Shown here: one piece after another, positions 54,867-63,707 of the stretch
Numbering within the stretch: position 1 is the stretch's first letter
How the letters are laid out: each line of letters opens with the position of its first letter
Assembly: GCA_041397645.1 (NCBI GenBank)
Contig: JAWKWE010000007.1
Location: 1-64,000, forward strand
Direction of reading: 5' to 3'
Length of the DNA: 64,000 nucleotides
Source: Hyphomicrobiaceae bacterium
GTDB taxonomy: Bacteria; Pseudomonadota; Alphaproteobacteria; Rhizobiales; Hyphomicrobiaceae
The notes under the pieces: generated by a model
What the model was told of the DNA's origin: nothing
The model's database searches: none
Seen by the model: the letters and a program-made list of their open reading frames with translations, nothing else
Translations under genes and position numbers: made by a program

Positions 54867-56195
54867 ATGACCTACCAAAACCCACCGACCACACCTCGCC
54901 ACTCCCACACGTTCGACGATTATACGCTTTCTGAAATTCGTCGCGCAGCAAGCACAGGCATTTACGACATTCGTGGCGGCGGCACGAAGCGGCGTGTTCC
55001 AAACTTCGACGATCTGGTTATGTTGGGTGCCTCCATGTCGCGATATCCCCTTGAAGGTTATCGTGAGAAGTGCGGGACCGACGTGACGCTGGGAACGCGC
55101 TTTGCAAAGAAGCCCATCAAGTTGGCTATCCCCATTACGATCGCGGGCATGAGCTTTGGGTCATTGTCCGCCAATGCGAAAGAAGCCCTAGGGCGTGGCG
55201 CCACTCTTTCCGGAACCTCGACCACCACCGGCGATGGCGGCATGACGCCGGAGGAACGCGGGCAATCGAAAACGCTCGTGTATCAGTATCTGCCCTCCCG
55301 CTACGGGATGAACCCCGACGATCTGCGAAAGGCGGACGCCATCGAGATCGTCATCGGACAGGGAGCCAAACCCGGCGGCGGCGGCATGCTGCTTGGACAG
55401 AAGATCTCAGACCGCGTCGCGGAGATGCGCCAGCTTCCCAAAGGCATCGATCAGCGTTCCGCCTGCCGGCATCCGGACTGGACCGGCGCAGACGATCTGG
55501 AAATCAAGATCAGCGAGCTGCGCGAAATCACCGACTGGGAGAAGCCCATCTATCTGAAGGTCGGCGCAAGCCGTCCCTACTACGATACTATGCTGGCGGT
55601 AAAATCCGGTGCCGACGTTATCGTTCTCGATGGCATGCAAGGGGGGACGGCTGCGACGCAAGAAGTCTTCATCGAGCACGTTGGCATTCCACTGCTGTGT
55701 GCGATCCGCCCTGCCGTTCAAGCGTTGCAGGATATGGGAATGCACCGCAAGGTTCAGCTTATTGTCTCAGGCGGCATTCGCACTGGCGCCGACGTCGCCA
55801 AGGCTTTGGCGATGGGAGCCGATGCGGTGGCGGTCGGCACGGCCGCGCTTGTAGCGCTCGGCGACAACGATCCGAAGTGGGAGAAGGAATATCACGAACT
55901 CGGCACCAAGCCGGGGGCTTATGACGACTGGCACGAAGGCAAGGATCCTGCCGGCATCACCACGCAAACGCCGGAACTTATAAAGCGGCTCGATCCGGTT
56001 AGCGCCGGACGGCGACTCGCCAATTACCTAAAAGTGATGACGCTCGAAGCTCAGACCCTTGCACGGGCCTGCGGCAAGAACCATCTCCACAACTTGGAGC
56101 CGGAAGATCTGGCCGCGCTCACGATCGAAGCCGCGGCGATGGCTCGCGTGCCATTAGCCGGCACGAACTGGATCCCCGGCGCGGGGGGTATGTAG
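54867..56195 (+). CDS. FMN-binding glutamate synthase-domain protein
   Basis: A 442-residue TIM-barrel flavoprotein homologous to the FMN/synthase domain of glutamate synthase (GltB) and to the GlxD/MgsC group. The C-terminal FMN phosphate loop is visible: IVSGGIRTGADVAKALAMG, then ADAVAVGTAALVAL. It has no amidotransferase domain and no GltB C-terminal beta-helix domain. Its partner subunits (an amidotransferase such as GlxB/MgsA and GlxC/MgsB) are not in the window, so either it works alone with free ammonia or amine donors, or partners are elsewhere. Divergent from the FAD oxidoreductase and followed by a terminator. Confidence 0.85.
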   Translation: MTYQNPPTTPRHSHTFDDYTLSEIRRAASTGIYDIRGGGTKRRVPNFDDLVMLGASMSRYPLEGYREKCGTDVTLGTRFAKKPIKLAIPITIAGMSFGSLSANAKEALGRGATLSGTSTTTGDGGMTPEERGQSKTLVYQYLPSRYGMNPDDLRKADAIEIVIGQGAKPGGGGMLLGQKISDRVAEMRQLPKGIDQRSACRHPDWTGADDLEIKISELREITDWEKPIYLKVGASRPYYDTMLAVKSGADVIVLDGMQGGTAATQEVFIEHVGIPLLCAIRPAVQALQDMGMHRKVQLIVSGGIRTGADVAKALAMGADAVAVGTAALVALGDNDPKWEKEYHELGTKPGAYDDWHEGKDPAGITTQTPELIKRLDPVSAGRRLANYLKVMTLEAQTLARACGKNHLHNLEPEDLAALTIEAAAMARVPLAGTNWIPGAGGM

Positions 56196-56227
56196 TCCGC
56201 GCACTTTTCCACGTCTCTTCCCCTACT

Positions 56228-56258
56228 TAGCCGGTGGCTCGCGCTACCGGCTATTTTT
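56228..56258 (+). terminator. Rho-independent terminator after the glutamate-synthase-domain gene
   Basis: Stem TAGCCGGT with ACCGGCTA around a 10-base loop, followed by TTTTTC on the plus strand. It overlaps the stop of the convergent XRE-cupin gene by a few bases. Confidence 0.85.
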
Positions 56259-56904
56259 CTGGGTACATGATAATGGCAAGGAACTTCGCGCGCTCGTCGA
56301 GCATACGTTCCGGTCCATGCACAACGTCGCCCGAGAAGGTGAAGGCATCACCCGGTTCCAGAATATAGGTCTTGTCGCCAAACCGATATTCCACGCGCCC
56401 CTGGAGCACGTAGATGAATTCGACCCCCGGATGCGCAAAACGCGGCCATGATTGGCTCTTGCGATCCATCTCGATCAAAAACGGCTCGAAGATCTTGCGC
56501 GGTCCGCGATCATAGGAAAGCAACCGGTATGTATGGCCATGCTTCGTGCCGACCCGCACAACCTCCATCTGGTCGGCTTTCTTTAAGAGCTGAGCAGATC
56601 CCTCTTTCTGCTCCGTCTCCCGGAAAATGTCCGAAAGATTGACACCCAGCGCGTGGCAAAGACGCTCAAGAGAATCGAGCGACGCCGTAGCCATGCCGTT
56701 TTCTACCCGGCTGAGCATGGCGCTCGACATCCCGGCACCCGCGCTGAGTTCTGCCAGCGTAAGGTTCGCCGCCGAACGCAGATGTTTGATGACCTCGCCG
56801 ATGCGTTTCTCAAGCGGAACTTCAGCCTTGTCGTGAGTAACCGGCGCTTTTGAAGTACCCGCACGCGGGCCCGCCTTCGAATGTTTCATCGGCTCTGTGC
56901 TCAT
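56251..56904 (-). CDS. XRE-cupin transcriptional regulator (PuuR-like)
   Basis: A 217-residue regulator with an N-terminal helix-turn-helix (NLTLAELSAGAGMSSAMLSR) and a C-terminal cupin sensor (HPGVEFIYVLQGRVEYRFG, then LEPGDAFTFSGDVVHGP). This layout is that of PuuR, which represses polyamine use genes. It is divergent from the permease gene and lies inside a cluster with a PuuB-like oxidoreductase. The candidate operators at 54794 and 57019 share a motif, so it probably controls the whole locus, including itself. Confidence 0.9.
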   Translation of the reverse strand: MSTEPMKHSKAGPRAGTSKAPVTHDKAEVPLEKRIGEVIKHLRSAANLTLAELSAGAGMSSAMLSRVENGMATASLDSLERLCHALGVNLSDIFRETEQKEGSAQLLKKADQMEVVRVGTKHGHTYRLLSYDRGPRKIFEPFLIEMDRKSQSWPRFAHPGVEFIYVLQGRVEYRFGDKTYILEPGDAFTFSGDVVHGPERMLDERAKFLAIIMYPEK

Positions 56905-57018
56905 GAGGATTGGTTCTAGTTGCCGGGCTCACAGGAATGCTTACAGGAATTGCTACAAGCGCGCGAAGTATTCGTGCAGTGCAGCAACGATTTTACGCTT
57001 ACTGAAACACCACTCCTG

Positions 57019-57033
57019 TGCAAACTATTTGCA
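57019..57033. promoter_or_regulatory. Palindrome upstream of the permease gene, candidate XRE-cupin operator
   Basis: TGCAAACTATTTGCA, with 6-bp arms around CTA. It fits TGCAARYTRTTTG as in each arm of the 54794-54830 palindrome and lies between the regulator gene (minus) and permease gene (plus), so it could give autoregulation. Confidence 0.7.
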
Positions 57034-57113
57034 TCACACGCAATCATGCGTCAGGATGCCTCGCATTGAAACGGAGGCGGTTCGATCTCCGGAAGGGAGC
57101 ACAGGAGTGACCA

Positions 57114-58868
57114 ATGGTTGATATTGCGAACATCCCGCAAGGGGGGGTGCAGTCGACAAGTGAAGAAATCGGCGGGCTGCACAGAACAATTGATTGGAAA
57201 GGCGCGTTCTGGATCGCCAGCGGAGTACCGGCGCTTGTTTTGATTTCGATTGGCGGACTGGGCGCCACCGTCGGCAAGCTTGCCTTTGCCGTTTGGACGA
57301 TTTCCGTCGTCATGGGTTTGTTCCAAGCTTATAGCTACGCAGAAATTGCTGGCCTCTTTAAAAACAAATCGGGTGGCGCTGCAGTCTACGGTGCGGCGGC
57401 CTGGCTGCGATACAGCAAGCTCATCGCGCCTCTGTCGGTGTGGTGCAACTGGTATGCTTGGACGCCGGTTCTTTCGCTCGGCTGCGCTATTGCGGCTGGC
57501 TACATCTTAAATGCCATTGCCCCAATTCCGGCCTTCCATACCGACTCGCCTGAAGTGGTCGCGTGGTTGCACAGCGCCGCCAACGCTGCGGCTATCGATG
57601 GAAAGACGGCTGAAGAAGCAGCTAAGATCGCAGTCGGTGCAGTGACGACTGCGGCCACCCCTGCGCTGCGCACGATGACGTTGGCGAGTTTCTCGTTCTT
57701 CGGCCTTGCAAACATCGAGATCGGACCGACCTTTTTCATCGGCGCGGCCTTGATGCTCATTGCATTTTCTATTCAGCACCGCGGTATTCTCGGCACCGCG
57801 CGGGTGCAAATGTGGATCGGGCTGTTCGTCATCGTGCCGATGCTGATCGTCGGCGTCGTCCCGTTCTTCAACGGTGGCGTCAACTACGCGAACTACACGC
57901 CTTTCGTACCGCCAACCGGTGAGTGGAACAACGCAGGCTGGACCTTCTTCTTCGGCGGCCTGTTCATCGCGGGTTGGTCCACCTATGCCTTTGAGACCGC
58001 TGTTTGCTACACGCGCGAATTCAAAAATCCTGCTTCCGATACCAAGAAGGCCATCATTTCTGCCGGCCTGCTTTGTGTCGTCATATATTCTTTGGTTGCA
58101 ACGACCTTTCAGGGCTTTCTTGGTCTCGATGGCATGACGGCTCCAGGCATCGTCGACGGAACCGGTGTTGCGGCTGCTATGGGTAACATGGTGGGCGGCG
58201 GCTCGCAGATCGTCACGCACCTTCTTGAGATGATGATGATCCTGGCGCTTATCCTCGCGATCATGATGGCGATGGCCGGCTCGTCACGCACACTCTACCA
58301 AGGCGGCGTCGACGGATGGCTGCCAAAGTATTTGGCCCATACCAACGAACATGGCGCTCCTACCCGCGCAATGTGGACCGACCTCGTGTTCAACTTAGGA
58401 TTGCTCACGTTCGCGGCTTCGGATGCAACGGCCTACTATCTCATCTTGTCGATCTCGAACGTCGGATACATGATCTTCATCTTCCTCAATCTTCAATCGA
58501 CATGGATCCATCGGATCGACAGCCCTGACATTCCGCGTCCTTATCGCGCTCCAACTTGGCTCATTGCCTTCAACGCCCTCCTCGGCTTCTTCAATCTCTT
58601 CTTGATGGGAGTTGGCGCCAAGGTTTGGGGTAACCCGAATGCGTTGTGGTACGGCTTGGCCTTTGGCGCACTGATTATCCCAGTCTTCCTCTTTCGGCAT
58701 TATGTGCAGGACAAGGGACGCTTTCCGGATCACATGCTGATCGATCTGGATCTCAAGAGCCAAGATCTTGGAGCGCGCCGCGCAGGCTTCCTGCCTTATG
58801 CGGCTCTGCTGGTTGGCGTCGCGATTACACTGTTTGGTCACTACTACTTCCAGCTCCCCCCGGCCTAA
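57114..58868 (+). CDS. APC superfamily amino acid/amine permease
   Basis: A 584-residue inner membrane transporter with about 12 helices. The N-terminal helix 1 region (WIASGVPALVLISIGGLGATVG) has the glycine-rich break that forms the substrate site in this superfamily. A long extra loop of about 60 residues separates helices around 140-200 (FHTDSPEVVAWLHSAANAAA), larger than usual. The end of the protein is polar and long. It should import the substrate of the adjacent oxidoreductase; a polyamine or small amine/amino acid is likely. Confidence 0.86.
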   Translation: MVDIANIPQGGVQSTSEEIGGLHRTIDWKGAFWIASGVPALVLISIGGLGATVGKLAFAVWTISVVMGLFQAYSYAEIAGLFKNKSGGAAVYGAAAWLRYSKLIAPLSVWCNWYAWTPVLSLGCAIAAGYILNAIAPIPAFHTDSPEVVAWLHSAANAAAIDGKTAEEAAKIAVGAVTTAATPALRTMTLASFSFFGLANIEIGPTFFIGAALMLIAFSIQHRGILGTARVQMWIGLFVIVPMLIVGVVPFFNGGVNYANYTPFVPPTGEWNNAGWTFFFGGLFIAGWSTYAFETAVCYTREFKNPASDTKKAIISAGLLCVVIYSLVATTFQGFLGLDGMTAPGIVDGTGVAAAMGNMVGGGSQIVTHLLEMMMILALILAIMMAMAGSSRTLYQGGVDGWLPKYLAHTNEHGAPTRAMWTDLVFNLGLLTFAASDATAYYLILSISNVGYMIFIFLNLQSTWIHRIDSPDIPRPYRAPTWLIAFNALLGFFNLFLMGVGAKVWGNPNALWYGLAFGALIIPVFLFRHYVQDKGRFPDHMLIDLDLKSQDLGARRAGFLPYAALLVGVAITLFGHYYFQLPPA

Positions 58869-58886
58869 AGCTGCCCACAAAGAACA

Positions 58887-58917
58887 AAAAAGCCGGAGCC
58901 CATGGGCTTCGGCTTTT
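58887..58917. terminator. Bidirectional terminator between convergent permease and porin genes
   Basis: AAAAGCCGGAGCCC pairs with GGGCTTCGGCTTTT across AT (one G-T pair). A-run on the left and T-run on the right allow termination from both sides. Confidence 0.85.
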
Positions 58918-58970
58918 CGCATCTCTCGGCCAAGGCGGACAAAACTCGCCGTACTCCGGTGAGACCTCCC

Positions 58971-60218
58971 TCAGAAATTGATCTTGGCGCCTGTAATGAC
59001 CATGTCGAAGGCGTCAAAATTAGTCGTAATAGCCCCGGTCGTCGCGTCACCATCGGAGTGGCGATAGAGCGCGTACATTACCATGCTGGCGTTTTCGATC
59101 TCCTGTGCGACGCCGGCTGCCCAGAAGTCGAGGTTTGAAGAGTCGGCAGCCTTGCTCAATCCGACATCGTCATGGCGGTACTCGACGAAGACGTTGGTCT
59201 TGCCAAGCTCAAACCACTTTCGCTCGATGCCTCCCTGGAGGTACCAAGTGTCGGACTTGTCGTTGGCCACTTGGCCAGGTTTGAGATCGATACGGTTCAC
59301 GCCGTAGCCGCCGAAGAGAAAGACGCCGCTCGGCTTATGGCGGAGCAACGCGCCAGTGCCCCACCACTGGCAGTCCCCGTTCCCCATCGTGCACGGACCA
59401 CCATTGACACCTGGGTCCGTGCTCTCACCATATCCAACGGATGCATCAAGTCTGAAATCGCCAAACTCCCCGCTATAGCGCAGAGCCGTGTCCCACTGGT
59501 CGTCCTCCCCCCAAGCGGCCGAGGCCGTAAAACCGGCAAACGTGGGAGTGTCGTAGCGGACGGTGTTGCGCAGTCCGTCCTGACCGGGCGTCCCGTTGTT
59601 GAAGCCTCCCATGAAATCTGTCCATTTCGCCCCAAGCACGCCATTTGAACGCGTGCGGAAGTTGCCAAGCGCGACGCCGGCCGCCTCATAGTCGGAAACG
59701 TTTCGCGTAAGAAGGTTATCAAGGTTGTCGATGAGGTGGTAAGTGGCTGTATCGAACCGCCCCATCGCGAGCCTACCGAGCTGCTTGCTCTTGACGTACC
59801 AAGCCGACTTGCGAACCGCCATCTTGCTGTCGCCGGCATTGTCCTGATCGAATGACTTTGAGCCAGCCCCATTAGCACCGATCTCAAGAACGTAGCCCGC
59901 AGACCAGTCAGCCGTAATTTTGGCGTCACCCGATACGCGAAAGCGGCTTTGCTCAAGCTCATTGGTGCCGACATAAGCATTGCGTTCGGTGCCATCGTCC
60001 CAGAAGAAGACCGCTTCATTCACCCAGCCCGAAACCGTGAGGCTCACCTTACGATTACCCTTGCGTGCCGTGGTCGCCTCAAGTTCGGCGATGCGCTCTT
60101 CAAGATCGGCGCAACAATCGCCGCCCAGATCGGCAGCCAATATCGGCGCAGGCGAAATCATTAGCGACATCGCCCCAACCGCTACCGCGAACATACGTCC
60201 AACAAAGCCCCCGGACAT
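58971..60218 (-). CDS. Alphaproteobacterial porin
   Basis: A 415-residue outer membrane porin. The signal peptide (VGAMSLMISPAPILA) is followed by a short coiled coil (CADLEERIAELEATTARK) that likely anchors to peptidoglycan, then the barrel start VSLTVSGWVNEA and repeated beta strands ending in Phe (GAKINF). The same design is common to rhizobial porins (Omp2/RopA-like). It forms a trimeric diffusion channel for small hydrophilic solutes. A second start at residue 9 (MFAVAVG) is possible. Confidence 0.9.
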   Translation of the reverse strand: MSGGFVGRMFAVAVGAMSLMISPAPILAADLGGDCCADLEERIAELEATTARKGNRKVSLTVSGWVNEAVFFWDDGTERNAYVGTNELEQSRFRVSGDAKITADWSAGYVLEIGANGAGSKSFDQDNAGDSKMAVRKSAWYVKSKQLGRLAMGRFDTATYHLIDNLDNLLTRNVSDYEAAGVALGNFRTRSNGVLGAKWTDFMGGFNNGTPGQDGLRNTVRYDTPTFAGFTASAAWGEDDQWDTALRYSGEFGDFRLDASVGYGESTDPGVNGGPCTMGNGDCQWWGTGALLRHKPSGVFLFGGYGVNRIDLKPGQVANDKSDTWYLQGGIERKWFELGKTNVFVEYRHDDVGLSKAADSSNLDFWAAGVAQEIENASMVMYALYRHSDGDATTGAITTNFDAFDMVITGAKINF

Positions 60219-60464
60219 CGACTAAAATCCCCCGAAAGTTGCAGCCCCTGCCGATTCTACCTATGATAGCATTTCGACCTCTGAAACTCAATTTCGATCA
60301 GCATCGAAACGATCACTCGCTATTCGATATAGCCTAATGGAAATATGGCGTTCTGCAACGAAGAGATTCTTCTATTCTTTGTTCTTGTGCTGCGCAAAGA
60401 GCGCCCAGCGGCTCAGCGATTTGTCAGATGTCCTCCGCACGAGACTGAAAGTTGAAATCGGGAA

Positions 60465-61254
60465 TTGAGGCGATTAAGGCCTAAGCGCGCACGATCCGCT
60501 TCCTCGGCGGACTTCGAGCCAGCGGGAACAGCTAGTTCGTGGAGCTCTTCCGAGATGGCCGCCAAAGAAGCCCGGCGCCTGACATCTAAAGGGGCAAGAG
60601 GATCGGGCCATCTGGTGCGTTTCCTCGATGACAAGGGTTCGGTTATCGCTGAGATGGTCACCGGCAAACAAAGCAATGACGCCGTGACGGCAGCCACGAC
60701 ACGACCCTACGTGCGCCGGCCCGGCGAGGATCAGACGTGGCTTGCGAACCGCACTATCAAAGCACCTGTCGCGATGAGAGATTGGGCAAAGACCAAGATT
60801 GTCGATTGGATGCCACCAACTATCAAGTCGGCGCAGATCGAGGTCGCAGGTGATCCCGCCTACGACATCATCCCTACCCGACAAGAAAACGCTCATGTTG
60901 AGCGAAATTCCCTCCGGCACGAAACTCAAATACGTCAACAGCGTCGACGATATTATCGAAGCCGCGAGCTTGATCGAATTCAAGACGGTGCGCAAAGCAG
61001 GCACCGGCAAGAGCTACCCGCGGGTTGGCAAGGTAACGTTAGAGAACGACAAGAACCTCAAGGTTGCGATCGAGTACTTCTCCGACGGCACAACGGCTTT
61101 TGTGACGATAACGCCGGCGGGCACAGGCGAAGGCCAGAAAGCGGCAAGCGAACTCGCGTCGCGCACGCAGGGCTGGGAGTTCGAAGTGCCCCATGAGGAA
61201 GTTTCAGGCGCGCTTCACAAAAGGGCAGACCTTCTAGAAGATGCTTCTTCTTGA
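60465..61254 (+). pseudogene. DUF4340 protein remnant, frameshifted
   Basis: The first frame gives SGHLVRFLDDKGSVIAEM and RPYVRRPGEDQTWLAN, the conserved core of DUF4340 proteins of gliding/ABC gene clusters. Near 60880-60900 the continuation moves to the +1 frame: LPDKKTLMLSEIPSGTKLKY, then FVTITPAGTGEGQKAASEL and stop at 61252-61254. Before residue 30 the sequence loses family resemblance, and an N-terminal membrane helix expected for DUF4340 is absent. The other genes of such a cluster (ABC-2 permease, Gld-like) are not present. Most simply it is a decayed, frameshifted fragment. Confidence 0.65.
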
Positions 61255-61314
61255 AGTGATCGTCTCAGAACAAGCACGGGACCGTCGAAGTACACTGCGT
61301 CGGCGGTCCATTTT

Positions 61315-61653
61315 CTATTCGCAGCACTTCTTCTGGGCACCTGTATCTTCCGGATCATATACCTGCCGCCAACGCCCATAGCGCCAAGGCGCGAAGGGGT
61401 GGTGGATGGAACGGATGTCGGGCGCGGAGTCAACGCCATGAGTGCCGCCGGGGCCGCACCGAGCCAAGCGCGAGAGCATCAACCAAAAACCGCGCCACGC
61501 ACCGTTGGTTTCGATCGCATCGAGCGCATACTGCGAACAGCTCGGCCAATGCCGGCAGTGGTGACCCGCCAGCGGCTTCAGTGTCCAACGATACAGATGG
61601 ATCGGTGCCTTCAGCACCGTTTTGGAGATCCGCCCGGTCAATCCTTCGACCAT
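61315..61653 (-). CDS. yidD: Membrane protein insertion efficiency factor YidD
   Basis: A 112-residue YidD protein. The signature is LYRWTLKPLAGHHCRHWPSCSQYALDAI with three conserved Cys (HCRHWPSC, then CGPGG). It is associated with YidC-mediated insertion of membrane proteins. ATG 61653 starts the family region; the open frame extends further. It is normally found with rnpA and yidC, so its location by an IscU-like gene reflects the alphaproteobacterial arrangement. Confidence 0.9.
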   Translation of the reverse strand: MVEGLTGRISKTVLKAPIHLYRWTLKPLAGHHCRHWPSCSQYALDAIETNGAWRGFWLMLSRLARCGPGGTHGVDSAPDIRSIHHPFAPWRYGRWRQVYDPEDTGAQKKCCE

Positions 61654-61678
61654 GCCTGTCCTTCGACCGATACGAAAC

Positions 61679-62137
61679 TCAGAGCGCTTTGGCTGTGGCT
61701 GTTGATTTTGCCCCGGCCTCATCGAGCGCGCGCTCGACTGCATCGAAGACGAGCAGCGTGGAAGCGTGTCGGGCGCGATAATTTCGCACTGGCTCCAGCG
61801 ACCCCAAATCCGCCCAGCGTCCTGTGGGGGGCGGGCCATTCTCCTTCAGCATAGCGCGCATCTGAGCTGCGATGACATGGAGTTCTTCAGGCGTAGAGCC
61901 CACGATCTCTCGCGCTACCACCGCTGCGGCGGCCTGCCCGAGCAGGCACGCTTTCACGGTTTGTCCGTAGTCAGAAACCTTTCCGTTCGCCATCTTAAGA
62001 TCGACGGTTACGGTCGAGCCGCACAGTTTGGAATGGGCGGTGGCTGTTGCATCCGGCGCTTCCAGGCGCGTGCCCCGCGTCGAGGCGCCCGCCAGTTCTA
62101 TCAGCTTCGTGTTGTAGATCTCGTCCAGCTCGGCCAT
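61679..62137 (-). CDS. IscU/NifU-like iron-sulfur cluster scaffold
   Basis: A 152-residue IscU-fold protein. Cys39 (KLCGSTV) and Cys64 (VKACLLGQ) match the first two cluster ligands of IscU/SufU. The third conserved Cys is absent; the matching region reads RARHAST, so His may take its place. An Asp in SDYGQTV is consistent with the stabilising residue of the family. It lies 25 bases upstream of yidD, same direction, and is divergent from folE. The role in Fe-S cluster transfer is probable, though the ligand change suggests a specialised form. Confidence 0.82.
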   Translation of the reverse strand: MAELDEIYNTKLIELAGASTRGTRLEAPDATATAHSKLCGSTVTVDLKMANGKVSDYGQTVKACLLGQAAAAVVAREIVGSTPEELHVIAAQMRAMLKENGPPPTGRWADLGSLEPVRNYRARHASTLLVFDAVERALDEAGAKSTATAKAL

Positions 62138-62349
62138 GGGCTCTTTCAGCAGTTTCTGGCAGCCGCTCCGCCCCCCGTTAACCGAAGGTGAAAATCCGGC
62201 GACCGAGGGTGATCAGCACTTTTTTGGTGTCGTTCAAATCGACCCAGGTTCCTATATAAGGGTTGTATCGGGCGAGCGCGAGGCCGCGATTATTCGCATA
62301 TTGCCCCAGGATCCGTTCCGACAAAGCCTTTGGACACCCACAAAGCCCC

Positions 62350-62979
62350 ATGAAGAAGTCGTCGACCGCCGCCCCAATCATTGAAAAGCTGCCGCCGCGC
62401 CGCCCTACCCGCGCTCAGGCCGAAGAGGCCGTGAGCACGCTTCTGGCCTGGGCCGGAGACGACCCCGCGCGAGCCGGTTTGCTTCAGACGCCGCAGCGGG
62501 TGGTTGATGCCTATGGCGAGTATTTCTCAGGCTATGGCTCGGATGCCCTGGCGGAGCTGTCGGCCACTTTTGAAGACGTGACCGGCTACGACGACATCGT
62601 CATGCTGAAAGACATTCCGTTCGAAAGCCACTGTGAGCACCACGTCGCGCCGTTCCGAGGTATTGCTCACGTAGCCTACCTCCCCAATCGGCGCATCGTC
62701 GGCTTATCAAAGCTCGCCCGAGTTGTGGAGATCTATGCCCGTCGCCTTCAGACCCAGGAAGCGTTGACCAGCGAAATCGCTCAAGCGCTGATGGACGGGC
62801 TTGGGGCTCGCGGCGTGGGAGTGATGATGCTTGCAGAGCATGATTGCATGTCCATGCGGGGCGTGCGCCAGCGCGGAACCAAGACGATTACATCACGCTT
62901 CATGGGCTGCCTGGAAGCGGACGAGGCCTGGCGCAATCGCTTCTTTGCGATGCTGCAGACCTCGGGCAACGAGACTTGA
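62350..62979 (+). CDS. folE: GTP cyclohydrolase I
   Basis: A 209-residue enzyme that converts GTP to dihydroneopterin triphosphate, the first step of tetrahydrofolate synthesis. Zinc ligands are in ESHCEHHVAPF (Cys and His) and HDCMSMRGV (Cys). Other motifs: RVVEIYARRLQTQE and GLSKLARV. ATG 62350 is chosen; an upstream frame to 62263 is unlikely. hisI follows 38 bases downstream. Confidence 0.96.
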   Translation: MKKSSTAAPIIEKLPPRRPTRAQAEEAVSTLLAWAGDDPARAGLLQTPQRVVDAYGEYFSGYGSDALAELSATFEDVTGYDDIVMLKDIPFESHCEHHVAPFRGIAHVAYLPNRRIVGLSKLARVVEIYARRLQTQEALTSEIAQALMDGLGARGVGVMMLAEHDCMSMRGVRQRGTKTITSRFMGCLEADEAWRNRFFAMLQTSGNET

Positions 62980-63017
62980 AGCAACACTGGCTTTTCCCGA
63001 CGGTTGAAAAATCCACG

Positions 63018-63482
63018 ATGACATCAAATTCAGTACAGCGGTTCGCACCGCGCGGCGATGTGAACGAGATTGAACAGGGCAAGTCATTCAGCCCCAAATT
63101 CGACGATGCCGGTCTGATCAGCGCTATCGTCACCGACCAAGATAGCGGCAACGTGCTCATGTTCGCGTACATGAATGAGCAAAGCCTGCGCGAGACGTTG
63201 TCTACAGGTTACGCGCATTTTTGGAGCCGCTCACGGGGGAAACTTTGGAAGAAGGGCGAGGACAGCGGAAACCTGCTGCGCGTCGTGGAAATCCGCACCG
63301 ATTGCGACCAGGACGTCTTGTGGGTAATCGCGAAAGTGGAAGGCGAAGGCGTTGCGTGCCACACCGGCGCTCAAAGCTGTTTCTACCGGCGACTGATGCT
63401 CTCGCCGGCTGACGCCGTATCAAGCGCGGGAGGCGCCCTCACCCTGGAACATGCTGCGCTGCCGCGTAAGTGCAGTCCGTGA
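63018..63482 (+). CDS. hisI: Phosphoribosyl-AMP cyclohydrolase
   Basis: A 154-residue HisI enzyme of histidine synthesis (opens the purine ring of PR-AMP). The substrate and metal motifs are present: ARG-type FWSRSRGKLWKKGEDSGN, TDCDQDVLWV with the Mg-binding Asp, and CHTGAQSCFYR with the zinc Cys. There is no HisE domain fused. It is 38 bases downstream of folE and probably cotranscribed. Confidence 0.96.
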   Translation: MTSNSVQRFAPRGDVNEIEQGKSFSPKFDDAGLISAIVTDQDSGNVLMFAYMNEQSLRETLSTGYAHFWSRSRGKLWKKGEDSGNLLRVVEIRTDCDQDVLWVIAKVEGEGVACHTGAQSCFYRRLMLSPADAVSSAGGALTLEHAALPRKCSP

Positions 63483-63707
63483 TCTCCGAGACGTGAATGG
63501 CGTAAACCCTACTGAAACACGCCGTCTTCACCCATGTCTTAACTATCGGTAGCTTCTTTACGGTAGTCTGGCCTTAACGCGATTCGTATTATGGTCTTAA
63601 TTCTGTTGTGAGCCCCTTGCCGTTGGCGGCACCGAGGCATGGCATGGTCCCTGCGCATCCTGAGTTGCAGGCAAGACATGCTCAAGAGCCAAGGAGTGGA
63701 AGAAGCA

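Noticed and set aside
54867..56195. N-methylglutamate synthase subunit (MgsC) as a firm call
   Set aside because: MgsA and MgsB partner genes and gamma-glutamylmethylamide synthetase are absent from the window, so only the domain family is stated.
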